A stretch of DNA of 33,934 nt, from positions 1-33,934 of the IMG/VR virus record IMGVR_UViG_3300037587_000335; one strand, written 5' to 3'. Source of the stretch: a virus. The position numbers were made by a program, and so were the translations under genes. The notes under the pieces are model-generated. The model was not told the origin of the DNA. It did not search any database and saw nothing but the letters and a program-made list of their open reading frames with translations. This document shows positions 9,218-14,960 of this stretch, one piece after another; the first letter of the stretch is position 1; each line of letters starts with the position of its first letter.

Positions 9218-9485
9218 ATCTTACTAACCCCTTATCAACGAGTTTCATTAAAGTCTCAAAGTGCCCGCGCTGCTGATCTTCGTAATCAACTTTACTAGCA
9301 TCAAGTAATACGTGGCATTCGTAACAAGCATAAACCCCGAAGATATCAGGCGATTTAAACCCCGTACCGCGATAGTTTGAGTTTAAATGCGCCAACACTA
9401 CCTTACCTTCTTCATCGTGCGAGCATTGAGGGCTTACGCGCAATGAGCAGCATTCGCCGTTAGCTGACTTGGTTATTTTGCTCAT
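9210..9485 (-). CDS. YbcO-like (DUF1364) putative nuclease
   Basis: 91 residues matching the DUF1364/YbcO pattern: an N-terminal Cys pair (ECCSLRVSPQC, Cys12, Cys13, Cys21), then VVLAHLNSNYRGTGFKSPD with His33, then YACYECHVLLD with Cys54, Cys57 and His58. In the family these residues form a zinc-bound HNH-like fold related to the Ref nuclease. It is usually found next to ninB/ruvC-type genes in lambdoid phages, as here. The ribosome site GGAAC lies 7 bases before ATG. Confidence 0.8.
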   Translation of the reverse strand: MSKITKSANGECCSLRVSPQCSHDEEGKVVLAHLNSNYRGTGFKSPDIFGVYACYECHVLLDASKVDYEDQQRGHFETLMKLVDKGLVRYE

Positions 9486-9487
9486 CG

Positions 9488-9670
9488 TTATTGTTCCTTT
9501 AAAATTGAATCGTTACATGAAGGACATTTGATGATAGGTACAAAATCATCACCATTCCACGCCGCATTTTCATCATTTATACAACCGTCACCATCCACTA
9601 AATCAGTAGGGAATTGGTTTTTGTCTGCATCAACAACAGTCCCGCAATTATCGCAACTTACTAAATTCAT
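9488..9670 (-). CDS. Small zinc-binding protein
   Basis: 60 residues with two CxxC knuckles, C6-x-x-C9 and C49-x-x-C52, which would hold one zinc ion. The middle is acidic (DLVDGDGCINDENAAWNGDD). Similar CxxC...AAWNGD...CPxC proteins are widespread in phage early operons without known function. GGAG precedes ATG at good spacing. It sits two bases upstream of the YbcO-like gene in the same leftward operon. Confidence 0.7.
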   Translation of the reverse strand: MNLVSCDNCGTVVDADKNQFPTDLVDGDGCINDENAAWNGDDFVPIIKCPSCNDSILKEQ

Positions 9671-9682
9671 CGTTATTCTCCA

Positions 9683-10120
9683 TTAAAAAAAGTTATAAAG
9701 TTTGTCAATTGTTGTCTGGTCTGCGTCATTAAATACATGCCTGATCGCCGCGTTAATCAAAGCACTGTATAGTTTCTCAAATTCATCTTGAGACATTTTG
9801 CCATAGCTAATTGATTTAGCTTCAACTCTAACTCTGCCGTCGATGCCTGAGTATGAATCATAAAACCCAGCGAGCACAGTTAAGTGATCCCGAAAAACTT
9901 CTGATTGTTTTTGCTCGCATTGAAACTCGTTATCGCCCTTCCAGAATTCAAAGCAAAAATTAAAAAACGCGAACACCTTCCGATGGAACGCGGCATTCCT
10001 AGTTAGTTTAATTTCAACTTCGTACATTTCACCAGTTTTAAATCTAACCAGCTTTTCAGCTTCAAGGTCAGAGGCAGGAACCATAACCCCGCCTGGTTGT
10101 TTGATAAAATTAACCTTCAT
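9683..10120 (-). CDS. DUF1367-family protein
   Basis: 145 residues from ATG at 10120. The motif RNAAFHRKVFAFFNFCFEFW (about residues 41-60) is the DUF1367 signature, and the C-terminus has the usual AIRHVFNDADQTT end. DUF1367 genes lie beside ninB/DUF1364/ruvC genes in many lambdoid phages; function unknown, probably recombination. A longer reading from GTG at 10138 is possible, but a GAGG lies 12 bases before the ATG and only weak sequence before the GTG. Confidence 0.75.
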   Translation of the reverse strand: MKVNFIKQPGGVMVPASDLEAEKLVRFKTGEMYEVEIKLTRNAAFHRKVFAFFNFCFEFWKGDNEFQCEQKQSEVFRDHLTVLAGFYDSYSGIDGRVRVEAKSISYGKMSQDEFEKLYSALINAAIRHVFNDADQTTIDKLYNFF

Positions 10121-10152
10121 GATATCATCAAGCCTCACTTGTTAGTTCTCTT

Positions 10153-10174
10153 TGCCCACCCTCACGGATGGGCA
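10153..10174 (-). other. 9-bp hairpin with GNRA tetraloop in intercistronic gap
   Basis: In the minus-strand RNA, 9 bp (one G-U) close a GUGA tetraloop of the GNRA type. There is no U-tract in that direction. On the plus strand the same stem is followed by TTTTTA, so it could also stop antisense transcription. Confidence 0.55.
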
Positions 10175-10177
10175 TTT

Positions 10178-10348
10178 TTAATCATCAGTAATTATATCTT
10201 CGTAAGTTATTTTAGTGTTGTGCCGCTGCATCCAGTTTGGAATGTTTTTATTAAGCCAATTCCAAGCGTCGCTATCAGTTTTGAATCCTTCATACCAACG
10301 AATGTACTTAGCTAGTTCGTCCATTTCTGCTTGCGACTTAAGCATCAT
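10178..10348 (-). CDS. Small hypothetical protein (56 aa)
   Basis: 56 residues beginning MMLKSQAEMDELAKYIRWYE and ending in EDIITDD. Trp- and Tyr-rich middle, predicted helical. Its ATG at 10348 overlaps the stop of the upstream gene (ATGA), and AAGGCCAGGAC lies just before it, strongly supporting a real gene despite its size. I do not recognise a family. Confidence 0.7.
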   Translation of the reverse strand: MMLKSQAEMDELAKYIRWYEGFKTDSDAWNWLNKNIPNWMQRHNTKITYEDIITDD

Positions 10349-10581
10349 CGTCCTGGCCTTTTATATTTACCGCGTCGATTCTTCTTGTGCGGTGGTGTGA
10401 ATGATTGTTGTTGGCGCATATCATAGGTGACGACATCATCAAGCAAGTCATGGCACCTAATCATTATCGGAGCGCAAGGATCGCCGACAATAATATCGCC
10501 GCTTTTTGACTCCTCAATAATGGCAAGCATCGCCTTTACTAACTCGCTACTACCATCGCCAATTACCAAAACTTTCTTCAT
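10345..10581 (-). CDS. Small hypothetical protein with basic C-terminal tail
   Basis: 78 residues. The N-terminal part is a short alpha/beta segment (KKVLVIGDGSSELVKAM). The last ~20 residues are strongly basic and contain SFTPPHKKNRR. The DNA coding this tail is repeated 1.5 kb away at 11859-11882, where it is read out of frame by another ORF. The ATG overlaps the stop of the next upstream gene. Function unknown; the tail could bind nucleic acid. Confidence 0.65.
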   Translation of the reverse strand: MKKVLVIGDGSSELVKAMLAIIEESKSGDIIVGDPCAPIMIRCHDLLDDVVTYDMRQQQSFTPPHKKNRRGKYKRPGR

Positions 10582-10763
10582 GATTCACCCCGCTTCTCTG
10601 CGTCATACTTAACTTTCGCCGCATCAGGACGGTGACAGCCAAGCATTTTATTGAAGCCGGTGATCATGCTTCCTTGCTGCTTGGCTAAGCTATTGAGCGA
10701 CTTTGATTTCTCGAATGGCTTGATTAGCGGCGCTAGTGGTAGAACGTTTAGGTTAAATAGCAT
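10578..10763 (-). CDS. Small hypothetical protein (61 aa)
   Basis: 61 residues starting MLFNLNVLPLAPLIKPFEKS. Cysteine/histidine pair GCHRP near residue 43. The start at 10763 is chosen because AGGAG lies 8 bases upstream and the ATG overlaps the upstream TAA (TAATG). A longer in-frame reading to 10940 would run back through a different gene. No family recognised. Confidence 0.65.
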   Translation of the reverse strand: MLFNLNVLPLAPLIKPFEKSKSLNSLAKQQGSMITGFNKMLGCHRPDAAKVKYDAEKRGES

Positions 10764-10882
10764 TATTTTTGCTCCTGAATGGCTGACGATGCTACAGAAA
10801 CAACAATAGCAGTGGCCGCGCATGAATATAAAAAGCCAGTGATAAGTACCGAAACTACTATTATCATTAGTAATTCTTTCAT
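10763..10882 (-). CDS. Small membrane or lipoprotein-like peptide (39 aa)
   Basis: 39 residues with one hydrophobic segment (MIIVVSVLITGFLYSC). The Cys at 21 is followed by a second hydrophobic run. LYSC resembles a lipobox but Tyr at -2 is unusual, so it may simply be a membrane peptide. Ribosome site GGAAG lies 8 bases before ATG. The start overlaps the upstream stop, and the stop overlaps the downstream start, so three genes are chained. Function unknown. Confidence 0.6.
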   Translation of the reverse strand: MKELLMIIVVSVLITGFLYSCAATAIVVSVASSAIQEQK

Positions 10883-11313
10883 TATTTTTGCTTCCGTAGT
10901 TTGTTGGCGTAACGCTTACTTGCACTTTGAATGGCGTCAAAAGTAGCTACAGACTCATAGTGTTTTTTATTTGGAGCGCCGCAATCACCTATAAACGAAA
11001 TTAAACAATCAACAGCATCAGCTTTAACGCTTGCTAGTGATTGCGCTGGTGTATTATTCATAGCGATAGTCAGCTCCTCGATTAAATGGTAAATGTCATC
11101 ATAATCACTGCTTAATGAAATACCTCTCATTATTTCAAATTTAGCCTTCAACCCGTTATTCTCATCCACCAGCCGGTTAAACTTAGCATCAGCCACCGCC
11201 AATATTTCTTGATTAACAATCTCGATATTGGTTATCTGATCGTCGTGCTCGGCTAGCTCGGCTTTAAGCTCTGCGATTTCTTTATTAGCTTTATTCAATT
11301 GCTCGATGTTCAT
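10882..11313 (-). CDS. Coiled-coil hypothetical protein
   Basis: 143 residues. Residues 1-65 are a heptad-rich coiled coil (NKANKEIAELKAELAEHDDQ). The C-terminal part has a helical FIGDCGAPNKKHYESVATFD segment and ends in a basic RYANKLRKQK. Similar small coiled-coil proteins occur in phage early operons, without known role. The start overlaps the previous gene by 4 bases (ATGA) and is preceded by GGAGTGAG. Confidence 0.7.
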   Translation of the reverse strand: MNIEQLNKANKEIAELKAELAEHDDQITNIEIVNQEILAVADAKFNRLVDENNGLKAKFEIMRGISLSSDYDDIYHLIEELTIAMNNTPAQSLASVKADAVDCLISFIGDCGAPNKKHYESVATFDAIQSASKRYANKLRKQK

Positions 11314-11717
11314 TTCATCTCACTCCATTGTCCGTTAATAAACTTATAATGCGGCTTTTTATCTAAGCCAAGGTAGTAGCGCATGTTTCGCCATTCGCTG
11401 CGATGCGTATAGTGTTTGTTTTTATTTAGTGGGTGATCTATATCGCTGGTATACATTGGTCGGTCGTATTCGTCCAGCCTAACCCAGTCGCAATCACTGT
11501 GAAACCATTGGGTTTCGGTAACAGCTAGTTTCTCTAAATCGTTTTGCGGGATGAATTTGTAGCAAGAAATCAAGTTGTTTATCTTTATAAATATACGAGA
11601 TTCAACAATTACATAGTCACCATTAACAGTTTCAATCTCAACTTTTTCGCCTATATTTCTGCTCGGTATGTCGTCCGAAGCACACTCCCAAACCTGCCCA
11701 ACTCTAACTTTAATCAT
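11310..11717 (-). CDS. Hypothetical protein with N-terminal beta barrel-like region
   Basis: 135 residues. It begins IKVRVGQVWEC and continues with several short strands (EKVEIETVNGDYVIVESRIF), a pattern seen in phage proteins of unknown function that start with 'VGQVW'. The C-terminal half is rich in Trp, Tyr and His. First gene after a 79-bp gap holding a candidate leftward extended -10 promoter. Ribosome site GGAG lies 8 bases before ATG. Confidence 0.7.
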   Translation of the reverse strand: MIKVRVGQVWECASDDIPSRNIGEKVEIETVNGDYVIVESRIFIKINNLISCYKFIPQNDLEKLAVTETQWFHSDCDWVRLDEYDRPMYTSDIDHPLNKNKHYTHRSEWRNMRYYLGLDKKPHYKFINGQWSEMK

Positions 11718-11747
11718 TTCTATTGCTCCACTTGTTATTTAGTTTAA

Positions 11748-11756
11748 TTTATATCA
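11748..11756 (-). promoter_or_regulatory. Candidate leftward extended -10 promoter
   Basis: Minus strand reads TGATATAAA, matching TGnTATAAT except the last base. No convincing -35. It lies 31 bases upstream of the ATG at 11717, in the only sizeable gap of this part of the operon. Confidence 0.4.
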
Positions 11757-11796
11757 CTTAATGATTTGCTGGTATTAGACCAACGTAGGGGTTGAC

Positions 11797-11982
11797 TTAG
11801 TTAATTTGACATATATCGCCACTAACGCCCTGACCGTTTGAATTTGCTGCGGCGAGCTTTCTTGTGCGGTGGCGTGAATGATTCAAACTGTCTTTGTCGA
11901 ATTTATGATTGAATGCTGGCAGTGCAAAAGTCGGTGAAACTAAAGCCAAACCTAGTACGCATATTAATTGTGATTTTTTCAT
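11797..11982 (-). CDS. Small putative secreted protein, possibly frameshifted
   Basis: 61 residues from ATG at 11982, which has AAGGGG upstream; the longer frame to 12021 runs into the previous gene. Residues 1-20 (MKKSQLICVLGLALVSPTFA) are a clear signal peptide with cleavage after AFA-type sequence. The mature part is basic. The second half is read across DNA that in another frame encodes SFTPPHKK-x-RR, the tail of the 78-aa protein at 10345-10581. The present C-terminus may therefore be the product of a frameshift. Function unknown. Confidence 0.55.
   Translation of the reverse strand: MKKSQLICVLGLALVSPTFALPAFNHKFDKDSLNHSRHRTRKLAAANSNGQGVSGDICQIN
11822..11902 (-). pseudogene. Out-of-frame copy of the SFTPPHKK basic tail
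   Basis: In the frame shifted by one base relative to the 61-aa ORF, 26 codons without a usual start read ...QFESFTPPHKKARR...KRSGR then TAG. This matches the C-terminus of the 78-aa gene product at 10345-10581 residue by residue (SFTPPHKK identical, RR-x-K-x-KR-x-GR pattern kept). The underlying 24 bases (11859-11882) differ from 10382-10405 at one position. A stop lies just upstream in this frame. Confidence 0.6.
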
Positions 11983-11992
11983 GTTATTCCCC

Positions 11993-12319
11993 TTAAATTT
12001 TCTTCGACCAAAGCCGGTCATCTGATTTATATTCGCGTTCTTTTTTAGGTCGGCTCTTAATCGGCGTTAGCAGCCTCTTTGCTGTTTTTGATGCAGCTAC
12101 CTCCCTAGCTGGTCGGTACTCGCTAGCTACCGCATCCAGGTACTCATTAGCTTCCCTTCTCCCCGAACACCCATCATTGAACTTGAGCAACTGCTCATAA
12201 TGATTAGTAACCTCTCGCCGCCTATCCTCTGGAATGGCCCGCATCTTTTTAAGGATCCAATTAATATCACTTACACCCTGACGGCTGAAATACATGATTG
12301 GTCTAGTTAGTTTGGTCAT
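11993..12319 (-). CDS. Hypothetical basic protein (108 aa)
   Basis: 108 residues, predicted helical and strongly basic (RRREVTNHYEQLL, SRPKKEREYKSDDRLWSKK). It may bind DNA or RNA, but no motif is recognised. The start overlaps the upstream gene by 17 bases and is preceded by AAGG 7 bases before ATG. Its position right after the replication genes suggests a role near replication, but this is only context. Confidence 0.65.
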   Translation of the reverse strand: MTKLTRPIMYFSRQGVSDINWILKKMRAIPEDRRREVTNHYEQLLKFNDGCSGRREANEYLDAVASEYRPAREVAASKTAKRLLTPIKSRPKKEREYKSDDRLWSKKI

Positions 12320-12680
12320 TTCTGAGCCTTACAGTCATATTTCTAATATGCACCGATTCATCTTTTAGCTTATTTTCAGCCCTATTTAAAACATCAATTA
12401 ACACGCTTGTTTTTATGCTCTTTTGGTTTTCGCATATTTCGTCAATTTCTGATAGCGCATCACACCTAACTAACCTTGCTGCAATTCCAATTAACCCGCT
12501 TATGGCTAAATCTTTTTCTGTTCTATGATTGCGCTGATAGAACTTTCCTTCTCTAAAGTCTTGCGCGTCTGTGGTTTCATCGCAGTACGGGTTGTATTTT
12601 TCGCCATTCTTAGCGGCCTCAGTGCCCGCTTTGAATGCTACACCCATTTTATTAATTTCTTCCTTCGTTAGTTCTCTCAT
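12303..12680 (-). CDS. Hypothetical protein downstream of the P-like gene
   Basis: 125 residues, mostly helical. N-terminal half has a conserved-looking stretch AFKAGTEAAKNGEKYNPYCD and YQRNHRTEKDLAISGL, the C-terminal half is a charged helix. It starts 3 bases beyond the loader gene's stop region, with GGGG nine bases before ATG. No family recognised. Confidence 0.65.
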   Translation of the reverse strand: MRELTKEEINKMGVAFKAGTEAAKNGEKYNPYCDETTDAQDFREGKFYQRNHRTEKDLAISGLIGIAARLVRCDALSEIDEICENQKSIKTSVLIDVLNRAENKLKDESVHIRNMTVRLRNDQTN

Positions 12681-12682
12681 AA

Positions 12683-13384
12683 TTATTTACCCCTGATTTC
12701 TAAGTGTCTTTTCTTCCAGTGACCGATTAACCGCTCACCTCGGCCTAACTTGATTTCAATTTCAGCATCTAGCCTGATGTTTCGCTGCTCGATCGTTTCG
12801 CGCTTAACAAACTCTTCGGGAGCCTCGACTCTCTTGGCAATGACTTCCGGCTCGATCAACTCCCCATTTTTAACGCGCTGAATATTTCTAGTGAGCACCT
12901 TTTTAAATAACGCCCTCGCCTTTTCTTCTGATAGCTGCTGCTTGCATCTAAAACCCACCTCTTGGCGTGTTTCGTATTCAGCCACCCCATTGCATGGCTT
13001 CTTGTCGATCATGCGGTTAAATGCTTCGTCAGTGTCTATTTCAGGGCCATCGCACCAGTTAATAAACTGTCCAACGCTAGGCCAAAACGGATTATCACCT
13101 TTTCGAGCTGCTGCTAGTCCCAAACTAACTTGGTGTTGATTAGAGATATTGTTTTCAATAAATGCTTTCGTCCAAGTCTTTTTGGCTGCGTTCCAAGCCT
13201 CCCGATTATCAAACGCTTGCTTCCAGGCTGGATAGCATGACTTGAGTTCGTTAAACAGGTCGTCGATAACTGACTTAGCATTTTCGGAAACTTGTTTTTT
13301 AACTAGCTCGTTTTGTTGATTAGCGATATGAGTTTGCTGCATGTTGGATTGCATATTTTGCATTACTGCTTTTAAATCTTTCAT
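12683..13384 (-). CDS. P: Replication protein P-like helicase loader
   Basis: 233 residues. The motif WPSVGQFINWC (residues 101-111), preceded by QVSLGLAAARKGDNPF, is the hallmark of lambda P-type replication proteins (Phage replication protein P family). The N-terminus is Gln-rich; the C-terminus is a charged helix. Lambda P carries host DnaB helicase to the O-bound origin; a similar role is expected here. Lambda P has the same length class (233 aa). It follows the O-like gene with 2 bases between and has GGGGATG upstream of ATG. Confidence 0.8.
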   Translation of the reverse strand: MKDLKAVMQNMQSNMQQTHIANQQNELVKKQVSENAKSVIDDLFNELKSCYPAWKQAFDNREAWNAAKKTWTKAFIENNISNQHQVSLGLAAARKGDNPFWPSVGQFINWCDGPEIDTDEAFNRMIDKKPCNGVAEYETRQEVGFRCKQQLSEEKARALFKKVLTRNIQRVKNGELIEPEVIAKRVEAPEEFVKRETIEQRNIRLDAEIEIKLGRGERLIGHWKKRHLEIRGK

Positions 13385-13386
13385 GG

Positions 13387-14076
13387 TTACATCCCCAAAT
13401 CTTTGTGCCAGTGATCATCGTCCCAGTTATCGGGATGGTGTGTTGGTAATAAACTCTGAATTTCATCATTCCAAGATTCGTTATTAAGCCAAGTGATCGG
13501 GTTTTTACGATACTGCTTGTCAGGTGTTGATTTGACATAAGCCGGTAGCTTTTCAAATATCAGATCGATTTGAGCCTTGGTTAACTTTTTAAACTTAGCT
13601 TCACATTTTTTAGAATCAACCTTTTTCGAGTAAAGATCCCAAAACTCACAAAAGCGGGTGTTAGGTTCTTTGATAGGATTAATGACAGGATTGGTTGTTA
13701 AGATCGTGCGACTCTCTGACACCCCTAGAGGTGACTCTCTGTCACCCTGCTCCGTCAGTCTGTCACCCTGCCCCGTCACAGCGTCACCCCGACAGTCTGT
13801 CACCCCAGTTAATTTAATGCACACTTCATCCTTCAAAACGTAAACTGAAGGGCGATTACTTCGACGGTCAACAACTAGCAAACCATCGCTTTCAAGTGAC
13901 TGTATTTGTCGCTGAAAAGTGCGCTCAGACACGCCGCAAGCAATAGCCATCTTACCGATTGAGTACCAGCTCTTGCCGTCATCGTCTGCGTTGTTAGCAA
14001 GCTGAAGTAATGCCAGTTTTTTAGGTGCTGTTTTAATTGGCATGTCCCACGCCCAAAAAGTCCACTTAGCGCTCAT
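13387..14076 (-). CDS. O: Replication initiator O-like protein with internal origin
   Basis: 229 residues from ATG at 14076, chosen because it overlaps the upstream TGA (ATGA) and has AGGAAAG five bases before it; an alternative TTG at 14103 has no ribosome site. Residues 38-80 form a winged helix-turn-helix (SIGKMAIACGVSERTFQRQI). Residues 91-122 are the low-complexity segment encoded by the iterons. The C-terminal domain (FWDLYSKKVDSKKCEAKFKK, WLNNESWNDE) is typical of phage replication proteins. As in lambda O, it should bind the iterons within its own gene and recruit the P-like loader encoded next. Confidence 0.8.
   Translation of the reverse strand: MSAKWTFWAWDMPIKTAPKKLALLQLANNADDDGKSWYSIGKMAIACGVSERTFQRQIQSLESDGLLVVDRRSNRPSVYVLKDEVCIKLTGVTDCRGDAVTGQGDRLTEQGDRESPLGVSESRTILTTNPVINPIKEPNTRFCEFWDLYSKKVDSKKCEAKFKKLTKAQIDLIFEKLPAYVKSTPDKQYRKNPITWLNNESWNDEIQSLLPTHHPDNWDDDHWHKDLGM
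13713..13806. repeat. Candidate replication origin: iterons within the O-like gene
   Basis: The plus strand holds TCTGTCACCC at 13738, 13759 and 13796. A variant sharing GTCACCC begins at 13780, and TCTGACACCC lies at 13715. Three of the starts are exactly 21 bases apart (13738, 13759, 13780), two helical turns. The flank at 13807-13818 is AT-rich. This is the arrangement of lambdoid origins, where the initiator binds repeats inside its own coding sequence. Confidence 0.75.
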
Positions 14077-14432
14077 AAAGACTTTCCTATTATTGATATG
14101 CAACCAACTAAGCGGCCACGCTCTTGCTTTAGTAATCCGATTTTTTCTTTCGCTCTATACGCCCCCTTGCAGTTTTCGCAACCATAATCAATGATCACAT
14201 CTTGGAACATAGTTGATAGCCCGTCTTCTCTATCAGTTTTTACCCATTCATAAGCGTTTATTAGGCAATTTTCAAATGGCTCATATTTGGTTTCCGTGCA
14301 TGTGATTCGCTCAAAGTCTTCATCTTCTGACCCGTGACACTTTTCTAGGTTTATTTCTCGCTGACCTTTTAAGTCTCTTATTTCATCGCCTATCTCGCCA
14401 ATTCTTTTTGCTAACTTTTCAAGTTTTGTCAT
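14073..14432 (-). CDS. Hypothetical protein with Cys pairs, upstream of O
   Basis: 119 residues. The N-terminal part is a coiled coil (LAKRIGEIGDEIRDLKGQRE). The middle holds dispersed cysteines and ends with YGCENCKGAYRAKEKIGLLKQERG, where CENC could be a metal knuckle, followed by a second helix. GAGG lies ten bases before ATG. Coupled to the O-like gene by ATGA overlap. Similar phage proteins with two helices around a Cys cluster are known to me only as hypothetical. Confidence 0.7.
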   Translation of the reverse strand: MTKLEKLAKRIGEIGDEIRDLKGQREINLEKCHGSEDEDFERITCTETKYEPFENCLINAYEWVKTDREDGLSTMFQDVIIDYGCENCKGAYRAKEKIGLLKQERGRLVGCISIIGKSL

Positions 14433-14461
14433 GTTATTATTACCTCGTTGCTTTTAGTTTG

Positions 14462-14485
14462 CCCCTGTTAGAGCAGGGGTTTTTT
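14462..14485 (+). terminator. Plus-strand intrinsic terminator inside the leftward operon
   Basis: Stem CCCCTG (14462-14467) with CAGGGG (14474-14479), loop TTAGAG, followed by TTTTTT. All genes nearby read leftward, so it would end an antisense transcript. The T-run overlaps the antitoxin stop codon. Confidence 0.7.
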
Positions 14486-14666
14486 ATGCGTCTAAATTGC
14501 CCATTGCTAGCATTGACTCTCGAAGCATTTCTTCGAGTTTTGACACTGTCATTAAAACCATATCAGGACGGCTTTTACTTTTTATGGTAACTCTACCGCT
14601 AGCTTGAACTTCGTTAAATACTTTAGAGCTGTTAGTTCTAAGCTCTGTTGGTGTAAATGTTACCAT
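14484..14666 (-). CDS. Phd/YefM-type antitoxin-like protein (no toxin beside it)
   Basis: 60 residues, shorter than full-length Phd/YefM (about 75-85). The order is typical: TPTELRTNSSKVFNEVQASGRV (DNA-binding N-terminal domain) and then TIKSKSRPDMVLMTVSKLEEML (the Phd 'vLmS-x-e-e' strand and helix). The family binds DNA through the N-terminus and a toxin through the C-terminus. The neighbours are a hypothetical protein and a DUF1508-like protein, neither a recognisable toxin. It has its own strong promoter with a palindrome between the boxes, which suggests autorepression. A role in neutralising a host toxin is possible but unproven. Confidence 0.75.
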   Translation of the reverse strand: MVTFTPTELRTNSSKVFNEVQASGRVTIKSKSRPDMVLMTVSKLEEMLRESMLAMGNLDA

Positions 14667-14695
14667 TGATTTGCCCTCTCTTTGAATGTCTAAAT

Positions 14696-14725
14696 ATAAT
14701 AATACGTAACGTACATTGTAGTCAA
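14696..14725 (-). promoter_or_regulatory. Leftward sigma-70 promoter for the antitoxin gene
   Basis: Minus strand: -35 TTGACT (14725-14720), 18-base spacer, -10 TATTAT (14701-14696). Five of six consensus bases match in each box. It lies 30 bases upstream of the antitoxin ATG, directly after the terminator at 14749-14775. Confidence 0.7.
14703..14713. promoter_or_regulatory. Palindromic operator candidate TACGTaACGTA
   Basis: A perfect 11-base palindrome in the promoter spacer of the antitoxin gene. Its half GTAACGTA recurs on the minus strand at 16683-16690 within the early leftward promoter. Phd/YefM antitoxins repress through palindromes overlapping their promoter, so binding by the local antitoxin is a reasonable guess. 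Confidence 0.45.
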
Positions 14726-14748
14726 GATGTATTTGTTAAGTTTCAGGC

Positions 14749-14775
14749 AAAAATAAAGCGCCTCGGTGGGCGCTT
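14749..14775 (-). terminator. Leftward intrinsic terminator
   Basis: Minus strand stem AAGCGCC (14775-14769) with GGCGCTT (14762-14756), 6-base loop, then TATTTTT. It ends the early transcript from 16.7 kb, unless antitermination allows read-through into the antitoxin and replication genes. Confidence 0.8.
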
Positions 14776-14784
14776 GGTGGGTGG

Positions 14785-14946
14785 TTATTTGTTTATATAG
14801 TTTGCCATTCTCTCGCCTGCGTTCCTTGCTCCGTTTCTAGTTTTGTATTTATTAGTTGACACCATCCCGTGAGACCCTATTGTTATTTTGTAATAGAAAT
14901 TAGGATCTATCCCAAATTGCATCACAGAAAATCTAGCTATCGGCAT
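14785..14946 (-). CDS. Small DUF1508/YegP-like protein (53 aa)
   Basis: 53 residues, too short for usual gene calling. The segment YKITIGSHGMVSTNKYKTRN followed by GARNAGERMANYI resembles the DUF1508 repeat of YegP (G-x-V-L-x-S-x-x-Y-x-S-x-x-G-A-x-N-x-I). AAAGGGG precedes ATG with a 9-base spacer. It is the last gene before the leftward terminator. DUF1508 function is not established; the similarity is by eye. Confidence 0.65.
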   Translation of the reverse strand: MPIARFSVMQFGIDPNFYYKITIGSHGMVSTNKYKTRNGARNAGERMANYINK

Positions 14947-14960
14947 TATTTGTTACCCCT

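Noticed and set aside
10578-10940. 120-residue minus-strand ORF
   Set aside because: Its first half runs out of frame through the 39-aa membrane gene and part of the coiled-coil gene; the ATG at 10763 with AGGAG is the credible start.
11861-11982. Programmed -1 frameshift joining signal peptide and basic tail
   Set aside because: No slippery heptamer or downstream pseudoknot is visible at the only place where both frames are open; a mutation is simpler.
13713-13806. CRISPR array
   Set aside because: Repeats are about 10 bases with 21-base period and lie within a coding gene, so they are iterons.
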